Below are positions 51,216 to 58,641 of a DNA stretch of 64,000 nucleotides, one piece after another (within the stretch, counting starts at the first letter, position 1; each line of letters opens with the position of its first letter). Under the pieces are notes generated by a model that was not told the origin of the DNA, did not search any database, and was given only the letters and a program-made list of their open reading frames with translations. The stretch is from Actinophytocola sp963729115 (GTDB taxonomy: Bacteria > Actinomycetota > Actinomycetes > Mycobacteriales > Pseudonocardiaceae): the NCBI GenBank assembly GCA_963729115.1, contig CAVSMR010000011.1, positions 124,001-188,000 on the forward strand, in the 5' to 3' direction. A program made the position numbers and the translations under genes.

Positions 51216-51886
51216 GCCGGCGCCGAGCGCATCTCGTCGGCCAGCAGCGCCTCCTGCTCGGCCGTGAGGCCGTTGCCGGCCAGCCCGTTGGCGAGGATCA
51301 GCATGGCCTTCACGATCGCCTCCTGGCGGACCTCGGCCGGCATGTCCCGCAGCGGGCCGTCCATCAGCATGGCCAGCCCGTGCACCGTCGACCACGCCGC
51401 GACCTCCGCCAGCGGGCGCCGCTCCACGCTCAGGTAGCCGACCGCCACCAGCTCGTCCAGCGACTCCAGCAGCAGCCCGAAGGGGTCGTTGCCCCCGTGT
51501 TCGTCGCGCTCGCGCATCTCGCCCTCCCACGTGAAGACAGTGCGGAACAGGCCCGGCTCCGCCCGCGCGAACGCGAGGTAGCCCCGGCCGAGCGCGGCGA
51601 GGCTCCCCAGCGCGTACCGCACCGGGTCGTCGGACTGCGGGCGCGTCGACAGCTCCTTGCGCATCGCCGCGGACAGCTCCTCCAGCGCGCTGTCCTTCGC
51701 CGCCCCGAGTAGCTCGTCCTGCCCGGCGAAGTGCCGGTACGCCGCGGTCGGCGTGACGCCCACGAGGCGTGCGGCCGCGCGGATCGTCACCGAGCCCGGC
51801 CCGCCCTGGGCGGCCAGCTCCGCCGCGGCGGCGATGAGCGCGTTGCGCAGGTCGCCGTGGTGGTAGGCGCGTTTCGCCGAATTCAT
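51212..51886 (-). CDS. TetR-family transcriptional regulator
   Basis: The protein has 224 aa. The N-terminal helix-turn-helix is at about 10-55 (GDLRNALIAAAAELAAQGGP, then VTIRAAARLVGVTPTAAYRH). The C-terminal domain is of the WHG type. It is divergent from the MMPL exporter gene, the common layout of a local repressor and its exporter. The ATG at 51886 is chosen because repeats that look like operators fill the space upstream. Confidence 0.9.
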   Translation of the reverse strand: MNSAKRAYHHGDLRNALIAAAAELAAQGGPGSVTIRAAARLVGVTPTAAYRHFAGQDELLGAAKDSALEELSAAMRKELSTRPQSDDPVRYALGSLAALGRGYLAFARAEPGLFRTVFTWEGEMRERDEHGGNDPFGLLLESLDELVAVGYLSVERRPLAEVAAWSTVHGLAMLMDGPLRDMPAEVRQEAIVKAMLILANGLAGNGLTAEQEALLADEMRSAPA

Positions 51887-51890
51887 GGGT

Positions 51891-51946
51891 TCGATGTTGA
51901 CACCAGCAAACATCGGTGGCAAGTTAACGCCCATCAAGTTTACGCC
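51891..51946. promoter_or_regulatory. Operator-like repeats between tetR and MMPL genes
   Basis: AAGTTAACGCC (51921-51931) and AAGTTTACGCC (51936-51946) are direct repeats 15 bases apart, and GTTGACACC near 51896 is a third related site. TTGACACC (51897-51904) and GGTGGCAA (51915-51922) form an imperfect dyad. TTGACA at 51897 could be the -35 of the exporter gene. Confidence 0.5.
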
Positions 51947-51978
51947 TGTACACATCTCGTTCGAGGGGAAGCACACCC

Positions 51979-54147
51979 ATGTTCGGTCACCTCGGCCGGT
52001 TCGCCGCCACCCACGCCCGCGCGATTCTCGCCGTGACCGTCCTGGTCCTGGTGGGCGCCGGCGCACTCGGCTTCACCGCGTTCGGCAAGCTCAAGACCAA
52101 CGGCGGTTTCGACGATCCCGCCGCGGAGTCCAGCCAGGCGCGAGCATTGCTCGACTCGGAGTTCGGCGGCGAGAACGACGTCGTCTTCCTCATGACCGCC
52201 CCCGGCGGCAACGTGGACGACCCGGCGATCCAGGCCGATGCCGCCGCGCTGACCGGCAAGCTCGCGGGCGACGCCGGCCTGGTGGACTTCGCGTCCTACT
52301 TCACCACCCACGCGCCCCCGATGAAGTCAGCCGACGGCAGGTACGCGATCGCGGTCGCCAAGCTCGCCGACGACGCGGACGTCGCGGTCCTGCGCGACAC
52401 CTACGACACGACCTCCGGGCCGCTGCACGTGCACGTCGGCGGACCGGAGGCGGTCGGCCCCGACATCGGCGACCAGGTCGGCAAGGACCTCGCGCTCGCC
52501 GAGTCGATCGCGGTGCCGATCATCCTGGTGCTGCTGGTGATCGTGTTCGGCAGCGTCGTCGCCGCGCTGCTGCCCCTCGCGATCGGCGCGATCGCGGTGC
52601 TCGGCACGTTCGCGGAGCTGTCCGTGCTCGGCTCGCTGACCGACGTGTCGGTGTTCGCGATCAACCTGACCACCGCGCTGGGCCTCGGCCTCGCGATCGA
52701 CTACGCGCTGATGACCGTCTACCGGTTCCGCGAGGAGCTCGCCGCCGGCCGCAGCACCCACGACGCCGTCGTGCGGACCGTCGAGACGGCCGGCCGGACG
52801 ATCACGTTCAGCGCGCTGACGGTCGCGGTCGCGCTCGCCGCGCTGCTGGTGTTCCCGCTCTACTTCCTGCGCTCGTTCGCCTACGCCGGCGTCGGCGTCG
52901 TGATCATCGCGATGGCCGGCGCGGTCATCGTGCTGCCCGCGCTGCTGGCGGTGCTGGGCCCGAGGGTCAACTCGCTGCGGCTGCCGTGGGTGCGCACGGC
53001 GCCCAGCGCGGTCTCACCGGTGTGGGCCCGGATCGCCGGGGCCGCCATGCGCCGCCCGCTGCTCGCCGGCGCGCCCGTGGCGATCCTGCTCGTGCTGGCC
53101 GCGATCCCGTTGCTGCGCGTCGAGTTCGGCACGCCGGACGACCGGGTGCTGACGACCGCGTCGGAGACCCGCGTCGTCGGCGACGTGCTGCGGGCGAGCT
53201 TCCCGGCTGACGACAGCAAGGCCCTGCAGGTGGTCACCCGCGGGCCGGTCGACGTCCCCGCCTACGCCGAGCGGCTCTCCGCGGTGCGCGGCGTCGAGGT
53301 GGTGACCTCGAGTGCGGGCAGGTTCGCCGACGGGCGACCGGCCGGCCCCGGCGACCCGGCCATGGCGGCCCGGTCCGGCGTGCAGCGGCTGACCGTGCTG
53401 ACCGCGTACGACGCCCACTCCGCGGACGCCCAGCACCTCGTGGACACCGTGCGCGCGGTGCCGGCCGGTGGCGCGGAGGTCCTGGTCGCCGGCTCGGCGG
53501 CCCGGCTGACCGACAGCAAGGACGCGATCGCGAGCCGGCTGCCGATCGCCGGCGGACTGATCGCGATCAGCACGTTCCTGCTGCTGTTCCTGTTCACCGG
53601 CAGCGTGCTGCAGCCGATCCGGGCCCTGCTGTTCAACGTGCTCGGGCTGTCGGCGACGCTCGGCATCATGGTCCTGATCTTCCAGGAGGGCTGGCTGTCC
53701 TCGTGGCTGGGCTTCACGCCGCTGCCGCTCGACACGAGCATGCTGGTGCTGCTGTTCTGCATCGTGTTCGGGCTGTCGATGGACTACGAGATGTTCGTGG
53801 TCAGCCGGGTCAAGGAGATGCACGACCTGGGTGCGGGGCCGCGCGAGGCGGTGACCACCGGGCTGTCGCGGACCGGCCGGCTGATCACGATGGCCGCGGT
53901 GCTGCTCGCCGTCAGCCTGCTGGCGTTCGGGACGAGCGGGGTCAGCTTCATCCAGATGTTCGGCATCGGCTCGGGGCTCGCGATCCTCATCGACGCGACA
54001 CTCATCCGCGGCGTGCTCCTGCCGGTCGGCATGCGACTGCTGGGCCGGTCCGCGTGGTGGGCGCCGCCGTTCCTGCGGCGCGTGCACGGCCGGGTCGGGC
54101 TGCGTGAGGACACGCCCGACCGGCCGGGCGAGCTGACGCCGGTCTAA
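51979..54147 (+). CDS. MMPL-family RND transporter
   Basis: The protein has 722 aa with the MmpL layout of twelve membrane segments and two outside domains. The proton-relay Asp-Tyr pairs are visible in LGLGLAIDYALM (about 240) and VFGLSMDYEMFV (about 598). Such transporters export lipids or drugs. Its length is that of the short actinobacterial MMPL type, without the long tail of MmpL3. It is preceded by GAGGGG and controlled in all likelihood by the adjacent TetR. Confidence 0.9.
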   Translation: MFGHLGRFAATHARAILAVTVLVLVGAGALGFTAFGKLKTNGGFDDPAAESSQARALLDSEFGGENDVVFLMTAPGGNVDDPAIQADAAALTGKLAGDAGLVDFASYFTTHAPPMKSADGRYAIAVAKLADDADVAVLRDTYDTTSGPLHVHVGGPEAVGPDIGDQVGKDLALAESIAVPIILVLLVIVFGSVVAALLPLAIGAIAVLGTFAELSVLGSLTDVSVFAINLTTALGLGLAIDYALMTVYRFREELAAGRSTHDAVVRTVETAGRTITFSALTVAVALAALLVFPLYFLRSFAYAGVGVVIIAMAGAVIVLPALLAVLGPRVNSLRLPWVRTAPSAVSPVWARIAGAAMRRPLLAGAPVAILLVLAAIPLLRVEFGTPDDRVLTTASETRVVGDVLRASFPADDSKALQVVTRGPVDVPAYAERLSAVRGVEVVTSSAGRFADGRPAGPGDPAMAARSGVQRLTVLTAYDAHSADAQHLVDTVRAVPAGGAEVLVAGSAARLTDSKDAIASRLPIAGGLIAISTFLLLFLFTGSVLQPIRALLFNVLGLSATLGIMVLIFQEGWLSSWLGFTPLPLDTSMLVLLFCIVFGLSMDYEMFVVSRVKEMHDLGAGPREAVTTGLSRTGRLITMAAVLLAVSLLAFGTSGVSFIQMFGIGSGLAILIDATLIRGVLLPVGMRLLGRSAWWAPPFLRRVHGRVGLREDTPDRPGELTPV

Positions 54148-54857
54148 CCGTTGGCGGACGCCGCGTCCGGTGCCTCGACGCACCGGGCGCGGTGTTCGGC
54201 TGTGCCACCGGTCACACCCAGCCGTTCGAGGGCCGATGCGGCCCCGGGGTTGAGCCGGATGGCGCGGCTCGGGTCGCGGACGAGCCAGCCGGCGGCGAGC
54301 GCTCGGTCGAGGAGCGCGGCCGGCATGGCGCCACTGAGGTGCTCGCGGCGCTCGGTCCAGTCGAGGCAGTCCTTGACGACCGGCCGGCGCGTGCGGGTGA
54401 GGTCGACGCCGAGCTCGTCGAGGACCGCGCGGCCGCGGCGGGTGATGTGCAGGCCGTCGGCGTCGTCGAGCAGGCCGGTGGCGAGCATGCCGTCCCGGAT
54501 GGCGACGCCGAGCCGGCCCGCGAGATGGTCGTAGCAGGTGCGGGCCGCGGCCAGCCGGCGCGCGCGGACCGAGGCACGCAGGCTCCTCGGCGGTTCCGGC
54601 CCGGCGAACCGGGACATCGTCTCGATGAGCTCGGCGACGTCCGGCCCGTCGAGGCGGACGTAGCGGTGCCGGCCCTGCTTGAGCGTGCGCACGAACCCGG
54701 CGGCGGTGAGGGCACCGACGTGCTCGCTGGCGGTCGAGGGCGCGATCCCGGCCGCCCGGGCGAGCTCACCGACCGTCCAGGCCCGCCCGTCGATCAGCGC
54801 GAGACACATCGTCGCGCGGCTGGGATCGGCGAGAACGGCGGCAACATCCGCAAACAT
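54144..54857 (-). CDS. ArsR-type winged-helix regulator
   Basis: The protein has 237 aa. The N-terminal ArsR fold reads VLADPSRATMCLALIDGRAW and LARAAGIAPSTASEHVGALT (about 8-52). The C-terminal part has CYDHLAGRLG and a KDCLDWTERREHL segment found in a family of longer ArsR-like proteins. There is no classical metal-binding CxC motif in the recognition helix, so it may sense something other than a metal. The right copy of the 102-bp element lies 15 bases upstream of the ATG. Confidence 0.87.
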   Translation of the reverse strand: MFADVAAVLADPSRATMCLALIDGRAWTVGELARAAGIAPSTASEHVGALTAAGFVRTLKQGRHRYVRLDGPDVAELIETMSRFAGPEPPRSLRASVRARRLAAARTCYDHLAGRLGVAIRDGMLATGLLDDADGLHITRRGRAVLDELGVDLTRTRRPVVKDCLDWTERREHLSGAMPAALLDRALAAGWLVRDPSRAIRLNPGAASALERLGVTGGTAEHRARCVEAPDAASANG

Positions 54858-54872
54858 GCCCCGAGAATAGGC

Positions 54873-54974
54873 ACCTGTCCGCCTCCCCGGAATTCAAAGT
54901 GTTGGTTGCGTTCCGGCGAACGGTGCGGATAGGCGGCTGATTGTGGCTGGGTACCGTCACGGTCCCCTGAGGTT
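54873..54974 (-). repeat. 102-bp element, right copy
   Basis: This is the inverted partner of 49619-49720. Its outer end lies seven bases from the pafA stop codon and its inner end 15 bases from the ArsR-type start codon. It points toward that regulator gene, just as the left copy points toward the GntR-type gene. Confidence 0.9.
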
Positions 54975-54981
54975 CCGTCGG

Positions 54982-56340
54982 CTACAGCGAGGCGATCAAG
55001 CGTTCTACCCGCTCGTCTACCGCGCGGAAGGGGTCCTTGCACAGGACCGTGCGCTGGGCCTGGTCGTTCAGCTTCAGGTGCACCCAGTCGACCGTGAAGT
55101 CGCGGCCCGCCTGCTGTGCGGCGGCGATGAAGTCGCCGCGGAGCTTCGCACGGGTGGTCTGCGGCGGGGTGTCCTTGGCGGCCTCGATCTCGCCGTCCTC
55201 GGTCACCCGGGCCACCAAGTCCTTGCGCTGCAACAGGTCGAAGATGCCGCGGCCGCGCCGGATGTCGTGGTACGCCAGGTCCAGCTGGGCGATCCGCGGG
55301 CTCGACAGCTCCATGTTGTGCTTGTCGCGGTACCGCTCGACCAGGCGGTGCTTGATGGCCCAGTCGATCTCCCGGTCGATGCGGGACAGGTCCTGCTGCT
55401 CGACCGCGTCCAGCGTGCGGCCCCACAGCTCGATGACGCGGTCGGCGATCGGGTCGGGCGACCGCTTCGCGACGTGCTCGACCGCGCGGGAGTAGTACTC
55501 GCGCTGGATGTCGAGCGCCGACGCCTCGCGGCCGCCGGCCAGCCGCACCAGGCGGCGGCCGGTCAGGTCGTGGCTGATCTCGCGAATGGCACGGATCGGG
55601 TTGTCCAGGCTGAAGTCCCGGAACTGGACGCCGTCCTCGATCATCTCGAGCACCAGGTTCGCGCTGCCGACCTTGAGCAGCGTCGTGGCCTCGGCCATGT
55701 TGGAGTCGCCGACGATGACGTGCAGGCGGCGGTAGCGCTCGGCGTCGGCGTGCGGCTCGTCGCGGGTGTTGATGATCGGGCGGGAGCGGGTGGTCGCCGA
55801 GGACACGCCCTCCCAGATGTGCTCCGCGCGCTGCGAGAGGCAGTACACCGCGCCACGCGGGGTCTGCAGGACCTTGCCGGCGCCGCAGACCAGCTGGCGG
55901 GTGACGAGGAACGGCAGCAGCACGTCGGCGATCCGGGAGAACTCGCCCGCCCGCGTCACGAGGTAGTTCTCGTGGCAGCCGTAGGAGTTGCCGGCCGAGT
56001 CGGTGTTGTTCTTGAACAGGAAGATGTCGCCGCCGATGCCCTCGTCCGCGAGCCGGCGCTCGGCGTCGACCAGCAGGTCCTCGAGGATCCGCTCGCCCGC
56101 CTTGTCGTGCGTCACCAGCTGGACGAGGTCGTCGCACTCCGCCGTGGCGTACTCGGGATGTGATCCGACGTCCAGGTAGAGGCGCGACCCGTTGCGCAGG
56201 AAGACGTTCGACGACCGACCCCAGGACACCACTCGCCGAAACAGGTACCGCGCGACCTCGTCCGGGCTGAGCCTGCGCTGCCCGTGAAACGTACAGGTCA
56301 CGCCGAACTCGGTCTCGATACCGAAGATCCGCCGCTGCAT
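54982..56340 (-). CDS. pafA: Pup-protein ligase PafA
   Basis: The protein has 452 aa, the normal size. The ATP-binding glutamates are in FGIETEFG (E9), and the catalytic aspartate D57 is in RLYLDVGSHPEY. IINTRDEPHADAERYRRLHV is a signature shared with Dop. It lacks the Dop loop. It phosphorylates the C-terminal Glu of Pup and joins it to lysines of target proteins for the proteasome. TAGGCT six bases before the ATG suggests a separate leaderless promoter. Confidence 0.96.
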   Translation of the reverse strand: MQRRIFGIETEFGVTCTFHGQRRLSPDEVARYLFRRVVSWGRSSNVFLRNGSRLYLDVGSHPEYATAECDDLVQLVTHDKAGERILEDLLVDAERRLADEGIGGDIFLFKNNTDSAGNSYGCHENYLVTRAGEFSRIADVLLPFLVTRQLVCGAGKVLQTPRGAVYCLSQRAEHIWEGVSSATTRSRPIINTRDEPHADAERYRRLHVIVGDSNMAEATTLLKVGSANLVLEMIEDGVQFRDFSLDNPIRAIREISHDLTGRRLVRLAGGREASALDIQREYYSRAVEHVAKRSPDPIADRVIELWGRTLDAVEQQDLSRIDREIDWAIKHRLVERYRDKHNMELSSPRIAQLDLAYHDIRRGRGIFDLLQRKDLVARVTEDGEIEAAKDTPPQTTRAKLRGDFIAAAQQAGRDFTVDWVHLKLNDQAQRTVLCKDPFRAVDERVERLIASL

Positions 56341-56346
56341 TCTCTT

Positions 56347-56352
56347 AGCCTA
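56347..56352 (-). promoter_or_regulatory. -10 box for leaderless pafA
   Basis: TAGGCT on the minus strand is six bases before the pafA ATG. No Shine-Dalgarno sequence is present. Confidence 0.5.
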
Positions 56353-56362
56353 GGCGTTGAAA

Positions 56363-56380
56363 GCCCGAAGATGTTCGGGC
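56363..56380. promoter_or_regulatory. Inverted repeat between prcA and pafA
   Basis: GCCCGAA and TTCGGGC are perfect 7-base arms around GATG. The site lies 11 bases upstream of the pafA -10 box and 53 bases past the prcA stop, so it could be a weak terminator for prcBA or an operator for pafA. Confidence 0.45.
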
Positions 56381-56433
56381 CGCTCCGAGGTGAGACGAAC
56401 GCGTCATCGACGCGAACTGTCCGTGAACAACCA

Positions 56434-57261
56434 TCAGCTCTTGTCCGAGTCGCCCTCGGGAGCCGGGTCGACCGGCTCGCCCCCGGGCTTGTCGCCGGCC
56501 TTGCCACCGGCTTTGTCGCCGGCCTTGTCACTGTCCTTGTCGCCGTCCTCGGCGCCGGTCGGCAGCATCGCGGTCAGCGCGGCTCCCTCGATCCGGCGGA
56601 ACGCCCGCCGCGGCCGGGAGCGCTCCAGGACGGCGACCTCGACCTTGCGGGGGCCGTTGTCCCCGTTGCCCGATGCCGGCGAGCTCGACGAGGTGCCCGC
56701 GGACAGCGCGCGCATCGCGAAGGTCACCGCGTCCTGCAGGGTCATGCCCTCCTCGTAGGCGTCCTTCATCGTCGTCAGGATCGGCTCGGTCTGCCCGCCC
56801 ATCACGAGGTACTGCGGCTCGTCGACGATCGAGCCGTCGTAGGTCAGCCGGTACAGCTGGTCCTCCTCGGGCGTGGCGCCGACCTCGGCCACGCAGATCT
56901 CCACCTCGAACGGCTTGAGCTGGTCGGTGAAGATCGACCCGAGAGTCTGGGCGTAGACGTTGGCGAGCTGGCGCGCCGAGACGTCGCGCGGGTCGTTGGC
57001 GTAGCCCCACAGGTCGACGTGGCGGATGCCGCCGCGGCGCAGGCTCTCATACTCGCTGTAGCGGCCGGCCGCCGCGAACCCGATGCGGTGGTAGATCTCC
57101 GACACCTTGTGCAGCGTGGTGGACGGGTTCTCGGCCACGAACAGCACGCCACCGGAGTATTTCAACGCGACCACGCTGCGGCCCCGAGCGATGCCCTTGC
57201 GCGCGTACTCCGAGCGGTCGCGCATCAGCTGCTCGGGCGAGGCGTACAGCGGCATGGTCAC
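56434..57261 (-). CDS. prcA: 20S proteasome alpha subunit
   Basis: The protein has 275 aa. The alpha-type N-terminus YASPEQLMRDRSEYARKGIA forms the gating helix and GRSVVALKYSGGVLFVAEN follows. After about residue 230 comes an acidic, repetitive tail (AGDKAGGKAGDKPGG) that is longer than usual and probably flexible. The outer rings it forms dock Mpa. The GTG at 57261 fits GGAG upstream better than the ATG two codons later. Confidence 0.95.
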   Translation of the reverse strand: MTMPLYASPEQLMRDRSEYARKGIARGRSVVALKYSGGVLFVAENPSTTLHKVSEIYHRIGFAAAGRYSEYESLRRGGIRHVDLWGYANDPRDVSARQLANVYAQTLGSIFTDQLKPFEVEICVAEVGATPEEDQLYRLTYDGSIVDEPQYLVMGGQTEPILTTMKDAYEEGMTLQDAVTFAMRALSAGTSSSSPASGNGDNGPRKVEVAVLERSRPRRAFRRIEGAALTAMLPTGAEDGDKDSDKAGDKAGGKAGDKPGGEPVDPAPEGDSDKS

Positions 57262-57286
57262 GGCGGTGGCTCCTTCGTCGTATCTG

Positions 57287-57304
57287 TCATCGATGAATCG
57301 ATGA
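57287..57304. promoter_or_regulatory. Perfect inverted repeat between prcB and prcA
   Basis: TCATCGAT and ATCGATGA are perfect 8-base arms around GA, in the 47-base gap between the two proteasome genes. It is AT-rich for this genome and could form a small mRNA hairpin or a protein site. Confidence 0.4.
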
Positions 57305-57308
57305 GCCG

Positions 57309-58196
57309 TCAGCCTCGCGGCTGGCTGGCCCGGTCGGCCACGACGGCCTCGGTCACCGGGGCGACCGTCTCCTCGGACAGGTGCACGGCGCCCTCGGCGC
57401 CGGTCACCGTGACGATGCTCGGGTAGAGCTTGCGGGCGATGTCGGGGCCGCCGGTGGCCGAGTCGTCGTCCGCCGCGTCGTAGAGCGCCTCCACCGCGTG
57501 CCGGATGGCGGTCTCCTCGTCGCTGCCCGGGTCGTGGAGCTTCTTGAGCGCGGACCGCGCGAACAGCGACCCGGAGCCGACCGAGTGGAACCCGGCGCGC
57601 TCCTCGTAGCGCCCGCCGACCACGTCGTAGGACACGATCCGGCCGGCCCGCGTCGGGTTGCCCGCGGCCGGGTCGAAGCCGACGAACAGCGGGATCACCG
57701 CGAGACCCGCCATCGCCACGTCGAGGTTGCCCTTGACCAGGGTGGCCAGCTTGTTCGTCTTGCCGTCCAGGGACAGCGAGACGCCCTCGATCTTCTCGTA
57801 GTGGGACAGCTCCAGCTGGAACAGGCGGACCAGGTCGATCGCGATGCCGGCCGTGCCGGCGATGCCCACCGCCGAGTAGTCGTCGGCGACGAACACCTTC
57901 TCCATGTCGCGCTGGGAGATCAGGTTGCCCGAGGTGGCCCGGCGGTCACCCGCGATCAGCACGCCGCCCGCGAAGGAGATCGCGACGATCGTGGTGCCGT
58001 GCGCGGGCGCGGGCGTGAGCTCCGCGGCACTGCGGCGGGCCTGGACCGGTTCGTCCCCGCGCCAGCCTCCGTGCGCCCCGGGCAGCAGGTGCGGCGCCTG
58101 CACGCGGAGGAAGTCGGTGAAGGAGGACGTCTCGGCCGTCAGGTAGGCAGCCGGGAGAGATGCGCCGGGCACAGCGCGAGACGGGGTGTTTTCCAT
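57309..58196 (-). CDS. prcB: 20S proteasome beta subunit
   Basis: The protein has 295 aa. A propeptide of 67 residues ends in AHG, and the mature chain begins at T68 (TTIVAISFAGGVLIAGDRRA), the N-terminal nucleophile. The mature part is of normal length and includes GTAGIAIDLVRLFQLELSHY and the later SGSLFARSALKKL. It forms the inner proteolytic rings. Confidence 0.96.
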   Translation of the reverse strand: MENTPSRAVPGASLPAAYLTAETSSFTDFLRVQAPHLLPGAHGGWRGDEPVQARRSAAELTPAPAHGTTIVAISFAGGVLIAGDRRATSGNLISQRDMEKVFVADDYSAVGIAGTAGIAIDLVRLFQLELSHYEKIEGVSLSLDGKTNKLATLVKGNLDVAMAGLAVIPLFVGFDPAAGNPTRAGRIVSYDVVGGRYEERAGFHSVGSGSLFARSALKKLHDPGSDEETAIRHAVEALYDAADDDSATGGPDIARKLYPSIVTVTGAEGAVHLSEETVAPVTEAVVADRASQPRG

Positions 58197-58329
58197 GCCT
58201 GCTTTCGTTCCTGGTCACGATTTACCGACGGGCACGACGACCGGGTGCTGTTCGACTGCTCGCCTCAGGATCTGTCCACAGGCCTCTCACCTCGACAGAT
58301 GCCGGCGAGCTCGGTCGAACGACGCCCGC

Positions 58330-58524
58330 CTACTCGCCACCCTTTTGGACATAGGCGCGGACGAAGTCCTCGGCGTTCTCCTCGAGCACGTCGTCGATCT
58401 CGTCGAGGATCGTGTCGACGTCCTCGCCGAGCTTCTCCCTGCGCTCCTGACCGGCCGGCGCGCCGCCGTCGACGTCTTCGTCGCCGTCACCGCCGCCTTG
58501 CCGCTGCGTCTGTTCCTGGGCCAT
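58330..58524 (-). CDS. pup: Prokaryotic ubiquitin-like protein Pup
   Basis: The protein has 64 aa. The disordered acidic N-terminus is followed by the Mpa-binding helix (REKLGEDVDTILDEIDDVLE) and the end VQKGGE. The last residue is Glu, so Pup is made ready for ligation by PafA. In mycobacteria it ends in Gln and needs Dop first. ATG has GGGAGG four bases upstream. The 117- and 133-base gaps on either side contain no further gene. Confidence 0.97.
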   Translation of the reverse strand: MAQEQTQRQGGGDGDEDVDGGAPAGQERREKLGEDVDTILDEIDDVLEENAEDFVRAYVQKGGE

Positions 58525-58641
58525 CTCGCCTCCCGGATCGGGATTGTCTGTCTACCAGGCTACCGACCGGGACCGACATAGTCGCGGACCATCCGAGCGA
58601 AGATCGTGATCGCTGTCGGCGAACGCCCAGGTGGGGGCGGT

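Larger units (their letters stand above)
49619..54974. mobile_element. Inverted-repeat-bounded module inserted between pafB and pafA
   Basis: Five genes (GntR regulator, sterol-desaturase-like protein, TetR, MMPL exporter, ArsR regulator) lie between inverted copies of a 102-bp element. The right edge is only seven bases past the pafA stop codon. In M. tuberculosis pafA and pafB are adjacent, so this block looks like a later insertion. No transposase or clear target-site duplication is visible, so the mechanism is unknown and 'mobile element' is an inference. Confidence 0.5.
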
